This document shows, one piece after another, positions 1 through 4,974 of a stretch of 6,712 nt of DNA. The position numbers were made by a program, and so were the translations under genes. The notes under the pieces are model-generated. The model saw only the letters and a program-made list of their open reading frames with translations. It was not told the origin of the DNA and searched no databases. Origin of the DNA: a bacterium (GTDB lineage Bacteria > Patescibacteriota > Gracilibacteria > JAUYGZ01); the NCBI GenBank assembly GCA_030699855.1, contig JAUYKR010000074.1:1-6712 (forward strand), given 5' to 3'. How positions within the stretch are numbered: position 1 is the stretch's first letter; each line of letters starts with the position of its first letter.

Positions 1-2
1 AC

Positions 3-1394
3 AGTCAGATCAACGCCGGCGCTACCGTTGAGCAAACAACAAATCGATTTGACACTAACGTTCTCGATATCTTCGGAACTTTTAATGGCTCACCCTTGGG
101 TATCAATGACCTTACCGTCGCCGGAAACATTACCATCCGAAACGGAGGAACACTGGTAGCCCCAACCGCTGGCATAACCCTTTTCGGAAATTGGTCACTG
201 GAAAATGGTGGAACCTTCACTCCGGGAGTTGCCACGGTTTTCTTAAACAATAATAACGATCAAGAATTCTTTGGATCCACGACGTTCTTGAATCTCTTTA
301 AGGGACAGGGGGGACCCACTACCCTTACCTTCCCCGCGGGGGAAACACAGACCATTACCGGAACATTGGTCTTGGGCGGAGAAAACGGGAATCCGATTAC
401 CCTAACCAGTAGCGGCCCCGGAACAGCTGCCCTAAACGCTCCCGGAACGGTAAATCTTTCATTTCTCAACATTCAAGGTATCGTCGCTCAACCAACGCTG
501 AGTTGCACGACTGGATGCGTGGATGGAGGTGGCAATACAAATTGGATCTTTACCACTCCTTCCAGCGGTTCCTCCTCCGGAAGAAGTATGAGAAGACTCT
601 CTTCTCCGACAATAAGAGCTCATATATCGGAAGCCCCAATGGCAGTCGCTGAATCAAGTCAGGGCAGAGCCGCTTCCTGGGAAATACTTCCATTGCCTGC
701 AGAGTCGACAACTCATGCCGCCGCGCAAGAGGAAGCTGAAACTCAAACTCTTACAAATCACCCCGTTCCAAATCCTCAGACCTTCACCACTCCGCTTCTT
801 CTGGTCTCTCAAGTAATAGATCTCAACCACATTCCGCTCGCCTTAAAAAAGATGTACGCCGACACCTGGTACCAGGAAGCCGGGGCGTTGTTCATGTATG
901 TTCAGCTGCAAGTGGTAAAAAGTTTTTTTCCGGATATAAATCCGGACATCCTCATGGGTCCGGACCCATTGGCCGCCATCCCCCTGCGAACGTTCCTGGA
1001 ATACTTGCTCACCCCATCCAACCAGCCGGTATTTTTAGCCGATAGTGAGCTGCTTGAACAGGGACAGGGCTTCCAACTCCTTCCCTCCACCATCAGAATC
1101 GATCATTTCGACCAGCCGATCAGGCGTTCCCAAGCCCTGGTGATGACCAATCGTTTTATCGCCCACTTGTCCGGAGTTGATTTGGAGGAAGCCATGGCCA
1201 AAATCGAGCCTGCGAACAAATATAATGACATCCCCACGGATTCTCCTCTGGTTCACCACGCTCTATTCTCTGCCCTCATCGGGATTTTTTCCGGCCTGAA
1301 CAGTGACACCTTTGAGCCGGATCGGGACTTGAACTACGCTGAGTTCTTCGCGCTGCTCAAAAACATCAACACCTATTTATCGGCGAGGCAATAA
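3..1394 (+). CDS. Surface protein with beta-rich passenger and C-terminal SLH-like modules (5' partial)
   Basis: The reading frame is open to the left edge, so the start lies outside the window; a TTG at 96 is only an internal codon. The visible 463 residues fall into three parts. Residues 1 to about 184 are rich in Gly, Thr, Asn and Ser with short alternating hydrophobic strands (for example GNITIRNGGTLVAP and GNWSLENGGTFTPG), as in beta-helix or beta-sandwich surface proteins, and end in a Cys pair (C168, C172) and GGNTNWIF. Residues 185-270 are a low-complexity Ser/Ala/Glu linker. Residues 271-463 resemble S-layer-homology modules: FFPDINPD near 298, an SLH tail IRRSQALVMTNRFI near 373-386, and the clearest module from KYNDIP (about 416) through GIFSGLNSDTFEPDRDL to the end. 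By analogy with SLH families this would anchor the protein to the cell wall or envelope. The ligand or role of the passenger is unknown. It converges on the next gene with a gap of two bases. Confidence 0.75.
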   Translation, partial: SQINAGATVEQTTNRFDTNVLDIFGTFNGSPLGINDLTVAGNITIRNGGTLVAPTAGITLFGNWSLENGGTFTPGVATVFLNNNNDQEFFGSTTFLNLFKGQGGPTTLTFPAGETQTITGTLVLGGENGNPITLTSSGPGTAALNAPGTVNLSFLNIQGIVAQPTLSCTTGCVDGGGNTNWIFTTPSSGSSSGRSMRRLSSPTIRAHISEAPMAVAESSQGRAASWEILPLPAESTTHAAAQEEAETQTLTNHPVPNPQTFTTPLLLVSQVIDLNHIPLALKKMYADTWYQEAGALFMYVQLQVVKSFFPDINPDILMGPDPLAAIPLRTFLEYLLTPSNQPVFLADSELLEQGQGFQLLPSTIRIDHFDQPIRRSQALVMTNRFIAHLSGVDLEEAMAKIEPANKYNDIPTDSPLVHHALFSALIGIFSGLNSDTFEPDRDLNYAEFFALLKNINTYLSARQ

Positions 1395-1396
1395 AT

Positions 1397-2509
1397 CTAA
1401 AGGTACATCACCTCCCGAACGCTTCGCTTACCGAGAAGAAGCATGACTAACCGATCCACTCCCAGGGCGTTTCCCGCAGCTGACGTGATGCTGCCAAGCG
1501 CCTGCAAAAACTCTTCATCGATTTCGAAGACCTCTTTGCCGAGCTGCCGACGCTGCTCTTGTTCGGCCTCAAGCCGCTGGCGCTGTTCCACCGGATCACA
1601 GAGTTCGCTAAAAGCGTTACAGAGCTCGACACCGTCGATGTACAGTTCAAAACGCTCAGCGAAGAAAGGATTATCATCCCGCTTTTTCGCCAGCGCGGCC
1701 TGACTGGCCGGATAGTCGGTGAGAAAAATCGGACCAAGCTCTTTCAAGGCCGGCTCCACCTCGTTGAGCATGACTAAGAAGAACAGATCATCCCAGCTCA
1801 GGTCCTGTGCGGAGGCATATGACCGTTTTCTCACCTCGGTCTGAAAATCCTGAACATTCTTTAACTTCTCCAAGTCCATACTCGCAAACTGCAGAAATGC
1901 TTCTCGTACCGAGAGCTTCCTCCAATCCCCCATGATCGCAACCTTAAACTCCTCACTCCGCCTGCCCGCCGTGGCGGGAACTCCCTTCTCCGAACTCCCT
2001 TCTCCGAACTCCGAACTCCTCACTCCGCCTGCCCGCCGTGGCGGGATCTCCCAACTCCCTTCTCCTGACTCCGAACTCCCAACTCCGAACTCCTTAACTA
2101 TAAACCTCAACAAACTCTCACAATCTTCCATCATCTGTTCATATCCCACCCCCACCCGATACCACTCCAGCATCGTAAACTCATGGTGATGCAAAGACTC
2201 CGAACCCCCAACTCCGAACTCCGAACTAACCTCCCCATTCCGGAAGACCTTCCCCAATTGAAAAATCCGATCAAAACCGACACCAAGAAGTTTCTTCATC
2301 GATAATTCCGGTGAAGTGATCAGATATCGCCTTTCCAAAACTGAACCGTCCTTGTCCTTCAGCTCGGTAGTAAAAGGATCCAAATGCGGCTCCATCCCCG
2401 GATGCCTGACCATCAACGGCGTGTCCACTTCCAAGAATTCTCTATCCTTAAACCACTGGCGAATGAGATCGATGATGCGGATCCGCTGAAGGAGCGTCTC
2501 TTTATTCAT
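1397..2509 (-). CDS. epmA: EpmA/GenX-type EF-P lysine lysyltransferase (LysRS paralogue) with repeat-encoded insertions
   Basis: A class II lysyl-tRNA synthetase catalytic domain without the N-terminal anticodon-binding domain, as in EpmA (GenX/PoxA/YjeA), which attaches (R)-beta-lysine to a conserved lysine of elongation factor P. Motif 1 lies around residues 7-36 (FLEVDTPLMVRHPGM). Motif 2 runs from FRNGE at 89-93 to HHHEFTMLEWY at 107-117. GVELCNAFSEL follows at about 293-303, and motif 3 is GNALGVDRLVMLLLG at 346-360. A348 aligns with A298 of E. coli EpmA, where LysRS has Gly, which favours EpmA over LysRS. At 370 residues it is about 45 longer than the E. coli enzyme (325). The excess is at residues 94-105 and about 140-188, both encoded largely by heptamer/hairpin repeat DNA. 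The ATG follows the recO stop by three bases with no Shine-Dalgarno, so translation is probably coupled. Alternative: a GenX-like enzyme with another substrate. Class is certain; exact substrate is inferred. Confidence 0.88.
   Translation of the reverse strand: MNKETLLQRIRIIDLIRQWFKDREFLEVDTPLMVRHPGMEPHLDPFTTELKDKDGSVLERRYLITSPELSMKKLLGVGFDRIFQLGKVFRNGEVSSEFGVGGSESLHHHEFTMLEWYRVGVGYEQMMEDCESLLRFIVKEFGVGSSESGEGSWEIPPRRAGGVRSSEFGEGSSEKGVPATAGRRSEEFKVAIMGDWRKLSVREAFLQFASMDLEKLKNVQDFQTEVRKRSYASAQDLSWDDLFFLVMLNEVEPALKELGPIFLTDYPASQAALAKKRDDNPFFAERFELYIDGVELCNAFSELCDPVEQRQRLEAEQEQRRQLGKEVFEIDEEFLQALGSITSAAGNALGVDRLVMLLLGKRSVREVMYL
1947..2094. repeat. Composite repeat: 16 heptamers with two 18-bp hairpin modules, inside epmA
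   Basis: Read on the plus strand the whole 148 bp parses without remainder into heptamers of consensus aactccg (variants aactccc, aactcct, cactccg, ttctccg, gactccg, atctccc) and two identical 18-bp modules, cctgcccgccgtggcggg. The order is 2 heptamers (1947-1960), module (1961-1978), 7 heptamers (1979-2027), module (2028-2045), 7 heptamers (2046-2094). Each module holds a palindrome CCCGCC-GT-GGCGGG (1965-1978 and 2032-2045). Heptamer pairs also recur (aactccc-ttctccg twice in a row; aactcct-cactccg before each module), which points to growth by segmental duplication. On the minus strand it is translated as part of EpmA residues about 139-188. Confidence 0.93.
2196..2227. repeat. Second heptamer array inside epmA, at the motif 2 loop
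   Basis: Four consecutive heptamers (gactccg, aaccccc, aactccg, aactccg) followed by a partial unit aact, of the same family as the larger array about 100 bp away but without the hairpin module. On the minus strand it encodes the SSEFGVGGSES stretch at residues 95-105 of EpmA, between FRNGE and HHHEF of class II motif 2. Confidence 0.85.
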
Positions 2510-2512
2510 AGG

Positions 2513-3205
2513 TTAGTGGATGGTAATTTTCTGCAAAATGCCCCTCGCTCGCTCCTCCAGGCCGGAACTGACCTGAACCTTGACCGAGCGCTGCACCGCT
2601 CCTCGCTGGAAAAAAGATAAGACTTTCACCAGTTCCGCGTTGACCTTGATCCCGCCTCGAAAGGCCTGCTGACCGGAGAACCCTTTATTTTCTTCAGAAA
2701 AACCCAGTGGTTGATTCAGATCCAGCTTTCGGTGTGTCGTGGAGCAGCGCGACCAGTCGGGCAAAAAGCCCAGATCGCTGAGCAGACGCACCTGATAGAT
2801 CAGGTCAATGAGGGGGAAGGCAATCAGATCCAGGGCCTCATTCAGGTCTGCAAAAACTCGAGCTGCTTCCTGCCCTTCATGGACGTGATCGAGCGTGAAT
2901 CGAACGATTTGCGCGGCACGATAATATTTTTCAAGTTCGCCGCCCCCTTCCACTATCCCAAAACCTCTTGAGGTGAGCAGTTTGACCTGTTGCAGATACG
3001 GCGAACCGGCTCTCGATTCCCGAGCCTGAAAAGCGATGGTATTAAAAAGCTGAAGAGCTCCGGCCTTGCGGCTCTTGGGATCCCGGCTCCCCTTGGCCAT
3101 CGCCGCCAGGCGTCCGTGAACTTTGCTGAGCAAAATCACCAGCTCATCTTTTTCGCCGACGGAATGCTTTTTGAGGACGACGGCCTGGTCGGAGAAGAAG
3201 CGCAT
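2513..3205 (-). CDS. recO: DNA repair protein RecO
   Basis: RecO binds single-stranded DNA and, with RecR, helps load RecA at gaps in the RecF pathway. The N-terminal OB-fold shows the family pattern: QAVVLKKHSVGEKDELVILLS, then HGRLAAMAKGSRDPKSRKAGALQLF. It is followed by the helical region (LEKYYRAAQIVRFTLDHV; LIYQVRLLSDLGFLPDWSRC). I chose the ATG at 3205 (MRFFSDQAVVLKK, 230 residues) because family members begin just before the first OB strand. The frame is open to a TTG at 3259, which would add 18 residues unlike RecO. No convincing Shine-Dalgarno precedes any candidate start. The C-terminal half has a single cysteine, so the Cys4 zinc site of many RecO proteins is absent. It is first in an operon with epmA, three bases downstream. 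The family call is firm; the start is moderately sure. Confidence 0.9.
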   Translation of the reverse strand: MRFFSDQAVVLKKHSVGEKDELVILLSKVHGRLAAMAKGSRDPKSRKAGALQLFNTIAFQARESRAGSPYLQQVKLLTSRGFGIVEGGGELEKYYRAAQIVRFTLDHVHEGQEAARVFADLNEALDLIAFPLIDLIYQVRLLSDLGFLPDWSRCSTTHRKLDLNQPLGFSEENKGFSGQQAFRGGIKVNAELVKVLSFFQRGAVQRSVKVQVSSGLEERARGILQKITIH

Positions 3206-3244
3206 ACATGAAAAAAACGTCCACATCATAGCCGACAAGCCAGC

Positions 3245-3273
3245 TGGAAAAAACCTCAAAAAGGCGCTATAAT
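3245..3273 (+). promoter_or_regulatory. Sigma-70-type promoter for the FAD oxidoreductase gene
   Basis: A perfect -10 box TATAAT at 3268-3273 is preceded at exactly 17 bp by TGGAAA at 3245-3250 (4 of 6 matches to TTGACA). Transcription would start near 3280, giving a leader of only about a dozen bases before the ATG at 3293. A purine-rich agaggga at 3274-3280 is 12 bases from the ATG, far for a Shine-Dalgarno and possibly at or before the transcript start. Confidence 0.6.
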
Positions 3274-3297
3274 AGAGGGAATATCTGAACTTATGAA
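3269..3297 (-). promoter_or_regulatory. Possible divergent promoter for recO-epmA
   Basis: On the minus strand TATTAT (3274-3269) lies 17 bp downstream of TTCATA (3297-3292; 4 of 6 matches to TTGACA). It overlaps the plus-strand promoter and would give recO a leader of roughly 55 bases to the ATG at 3205. Overlapping divergent promoters would couple the two transcription units. The boxes are weak, so this is a suggestion only. Confidence 0.3.
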
Positions 3298-4426
3298 AGT
3301 CTACGATACCATCATTATTGGAGGCGGCATCTCCGGACTTGGCTGTGCCAGAACGCTTTATGATAATGGCTACAAAAACTTCAAAATAATCTCCAAGGAT
3401 ATTGGAGGACGAATTGTCTTCTCAAAGGACGACAAGATCGCCTACGGGGCTTTCTTCATCGGATCTGACTACACCCATCTTTCAAAGTATACGAAAAGAG
3501 GGAAAAAAATTGATTTCTTCCAACTAGGATTCCATAAAAATGGAAAAACCCACCACTTCATCAGCTGCCTCCGCTATCCGATTCAATTCATAAGGCTGGT
3601 ATTTATTTTGTTAAAATACAGAAAACACTACCTGCGCTTCAAAGAGCGGTGTAAAAACGTTTCACAAAAAAAAGCCATTGAGGAGAGCGATTATCTCTCT
3701 TATCTTTTCAAAACAAAGGCAAGTGTTTTTATAAAGGAACACAAGATATCAGATTTAGCTGATGACTATGCGTCAGAAGCCATATACGGCCTCATATTTT
3801 GTAGGCCCTCAAAGTTAAAAGCGCTCGAATACCTGCGATGGGCACTCTACCTTTTATTTCCAATCTACGAATTTACATTTTTAAAAAAGAGACTTTTAAA
3901 AGGAATCGATCCAAAAGTACACCTTGATGAAGTGACTCAGCTCGAGAAGGACATGCTCCATTACCGCATCAGAACAGCTTCAGGAAAGTTCTATCGCGCA
4001 AAAAACATTGTGATAGCGCTTCCGCTCGAAAAAGCCAAAAAGCTAATTGACATAAAAGTCAAACCTCATTCCATAGAGGCATATATGTTTCATATCGAGG
4101 GAGAGCCGAGAAAAAAATGGAAACAGGTAAGGTATCACCTCTTCGATGAAAGATCAGAAGTGCTGGACCTAGCCTGCCAAAAAGATGGGAGTTACCTTTT
4201 TTACCACAAAAGAAAAAATCCGGATTTTGAAGAGTATTTCAAAAAATATAAAATCATCGCAAAAAAACACTGGGAACCGGCCTTTAGTATTGCGGAAGAT
4301 GAGCCGGTTGAATTTTTCCGGGGAAAAAACCTCTACATGATAGGTGACTTCAATATGTGCGGCATGGAAGACAGCTATATCACCGGCATCTACGCCGCCA
4401 AGCAAATTTTGAAGCAGAAAGGGTAA
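3293..4426 (+). CDS. FAD-dependent amine-oxidase-like oxidoreductase
   Basis: The N-terminus is a classical dinucleotide-binding fold: VYDTIIIGGGISGLGCA, with the GxGxxG glycines at 10, 12 and 15. It is followed by DIGGRI (G38-G39-R40), the GG motif of the amine oxidase / protoporphyrinogen oxidase / phytoene desaturase superfamily. The C-terminus NLYMIGDFNMCGMEDSYITG (about 347-365) matches the closing FAD-contact segment, so the 377-residue protein appears complete. Hydrophobic stretches near residues 95-110 (FIRLVFILL) and 184-192 (LYLLFPIYE) may line a lipophilic pocket or touch the membrane. The substrate cannot be named. The gene is clearly more AT-rich than its neighbours (sampled 60-base lines about 28-45% GC against 50-70% in recO), lysine-rich, and sits alone on the plus strand with its own promoter, which suggests acquisition by transfer. 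It converges on the next gene with a 4-base gap. Confidence 0.78.
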   Translation: MKVYDTIIIGGGISGLGCARTLYDNGYKNFKIISKDIGGRIVFSKDDKIAYGAFFIGSDYTHLSKYTKRGKKIDFFQLGFHKNGKTHHFISCLRYPIQFIRLVFILLKYRKHYLRFKERCKNVSQKKAIEESDYLSYLFKTKASVFIKEHKISDLADDYASEAIYGLIFCRPSKLKALEYLRWALYLLFPIYEFTFLKKRLLKGIDPKVHLDEVTQLEKDMLHYRIRTASGKFYRAKNIVIALPLEKAKKLIDIKVKPHSIEAYMFHIEGEPRKKWKQVRYHLFDERSEVLDLACQKDGSYLFYHKRKNPDFEEYFKKYKIIAKKHWEPAFSIAEDEPVEFFRGKNLYMIGDFNMCGMEDSYITGIYAAKQILKQKG

Positions 4427-4430
4427 TCAC

Positions 4431-4739
4431 TCATTTTTTCTTCCCCTCTTCCTTCTTCTTTTCCTTGCCTTGAGCGCGATCGAAAGGTACCCGCTCCTCT
4501 ACCCACCCCATCACGTCGCGCACGCCTTTGTAGGCCTCGAGAGCTATTTTCATGGGCGTCCGCACGTAGTCATTTATGGCCTGGGTAGTATCGCGAACGT
4601 GGCGAGAGGCATAGCTCAGATCGCGAAGAACGAGTACCAGATAAAACAACACGAATATCAACACAAAACAGACGGCGCCCACGCCTATGGCCAGAATCAT
4701 GTTAAGAACGTCGGCGGAAGTTTCCCACATCTGAAACAA
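4431..4739 (-). CDS. Small single-span membrane protein, function unknown
   Basis: A protein of 102 residues with one long hydrophobic segment at about 12-38 (MILAIGVGAVCFVLIFVLFY and on), followed at once by Arg/Lys-containing sequence, which predicts a cytoplasmic C-terminus. Residues 40-83 form an amphipathic helical region. The tail (84-102) is PFDRAQGK followed by a Lys/Glu run. The TTG at 4739 is preferred because GAGGTGA (4752-4746) lies six bases upstream; the next in-frame start, ATG at 4730, is 15 bases from it. The gene ends in TGA. I do not recognise a named family; short proteins of this plan recur in reduced genomes. The tail may derive partly from a repeat element (see 4464-4487). 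It has its own promoter and is not obviously co-transcribed with gatB, 228 bp upstream. Confidence 0.68.
   Translation of the reverse strand: MFQMWETSADVLNMILAIGVGAVCFVLIFVLFYLVLVLRDLSYASRHVRDTTQAINDYVRTPMKIALEAYKGVRDVMGWVEERVPFDRAQGKEKKKEEGKKK
4464..4487 (-). repeat. Possible dispersed-repeat fragment encoding PFDRAQGK
   Basis: These 24 bases encode residues 85-92 (PFDRAQGK) of the small membrane protein. From general familiarity, peptides of the form PFDxAQGK arise where a dispersed palindromic repeat is read through in many environmental bacterial genomes. Only one copy is present in this window, so the sequence alone does not prove it. Confidence 0.3.
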
Positions 4740-4745
4740 TTAGAC

Positions 4746-4752
4746 TCACCTC
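4746..4752 (-). promoter_or_regulatory. Shine-Dalgarno that selects a TTG start
   Basis: GAGGTGA on the minus strand ends six bases before the TTG at 4739, an ideal spacing, while the in-frame ATG at 4730 would be 15 bases away. It is the best Shine-Dalgarno match among the complete genes here. Confidence 0.6.
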
Positions 4753-4753
4753 T

Positions 4754-4780
4754 ATTGTACCAAAAAGGTGTTCAAGTCAA
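4754..4780 (-). promoter_or_regulatory. Extended -10 promoter for the small membrane protein
   Basis: On the minus strand TTGACT (4780-4775; 5 of 6) is followed after 15 bp by TACAAT (4759-4754; 5 of 6), and TGG immediately precedes the -10, giving an extended -10 (TGGTACAAT) that can offset the short spacer. A 5-bp inverted repeat GTCAA/TTGAC (4776-4780 and 4792-4796) straddles the -35 and could be an operator, though it is short. Confidence 0.55.
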
Positions 4781-4809
4781 AATTTGCTCAATTGACAAAA
4801 TATCAATAG

Positions 4810-4823
4810 CCTATCGGGATAGG
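4810..4823. repeat. 14-bp palindrome CCTATC-GG-GATAGG
   Basis: Perfect 6-bp arms around a 2-bp centre, about 30 bp upstream of the -35 box of the small membrane protein. It could be a dimeric-protein operator or a remnant of a palindromic element. No second copy occurs in the window. Confidence 0.5.
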
Positions 4824-4879
4824 AAGGAATATTTGAATTTTGAAACGAGGACGTCCGAGGATCTGATAGTGCAAGCGTT

Positions 4880-4905
4880 AGCGCAGCCAATGATTTAGCT
4901 GCGCT
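4880..4905. repeat. Hairpin AGCGCAGC-N10-GCTGCGCT
   Basis: A perfect GC-rich 8-bp stem with a 10-base loop, 63 bases beyond the gatB stop. On the minus strand the sequence after the stem (AACGCTTGCA) is not T-rich, so it is not a standard intrinsic terminator for gatB, though it could stabilise the 3' end of the transcript. Confidence 0.55.
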
Positions 4906-4921
4906 CTGGTCATAAGAGGGA

Positions 4922-4974
4922 GGGGTATGGACATCCGCAGCAAAAAACCACAAATACCCGTTCTGTCCTACCCC
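4922..4974 (-). terminator. Inverted repeat across the gatB stop codon; weak terminator candidate
   Basis: GGGGTA-t-GGACA (4922-4933) is complementary to TGTCCTACCCC (4964-4974) with one bulged base and a 30-base loop. The distal arm covers the gatB TAG stop at 4970-4968. On the minus strand the stem is followed by TCCCTCTTATGA, which is only moderately T-rich, so termination is possible but not convincing. Confidence 0.3.

Larger units (their letters stand above)
4740..4967. other. Intergenic region without a supported gene; several inverted repeats
   Basis: This 228-bp stretch lies between the gatB stop and the start of the small membrane protein. No frame gives a recognisable protein; the plus-strand frame through it (to 4898) is an antisense shadow of the membrane protein extended into non-coding DNA. 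It holds the promoter and Shine-Dalgarno of the downstream gene, a 14-bp palindrome, and two longer inverted repeats listed separately. I found no tRNA-like fold and no strong U-run terminator in it. Confidence 0.6.

Noticed and set aside
96..98. TTG as the start of the surface protein
   Set aside because: The same frame is open to the window edge with similar beta-rich sequence before it, and there is no Shine-Dalgarno or signal peptide after it.
1947..2094. CRISPR array
   Set aside because: The units are contiguous 7-mers with two hairpin modules; there are no unique spacers of regular length and the tract lies in a coding frame.
1932..2189. Plus-strand open frame with Pro/Ser/Leu-rich product across the epmA repeat
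   Set aside because: It is open because the heptamer unit is stop-free on both strands. The minus frame carries all class II synthetase motifs.
1397..2509. epmA as a pseudogene because of the low-complexity tracts
   Set aside because: The frame is intact, motifs 1, 2 and 3 are all present, and both tracts lie between conserved blocks.
3206..3259. Upstream TTG start for recO adding 18 residues
   Set aside because: The added residues do not match RecO, whose OB fold begins right at the ATG at 3205. It remains possible, since no start has a clear Shine-Dalgarno.
4792..4797. Perfect TTGACA on the plus strand as a promoter -35
   Set aside because: No acceptable -10 lies 16-18 bp downstream and there is no plus-strand gene to drive.
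4470..4898. Plus-strand 142-residue open frame opposite the small membrane protein
   Set aside because: No recognisable domain and no good ribosome site. The minus frame has a coherent membrane span, a Shine-Dalgarno and a promoter.
4880..4905. Intrinsic terminator for gatB
   Set aside because: Good stem but no T-run after it on the minus strand.
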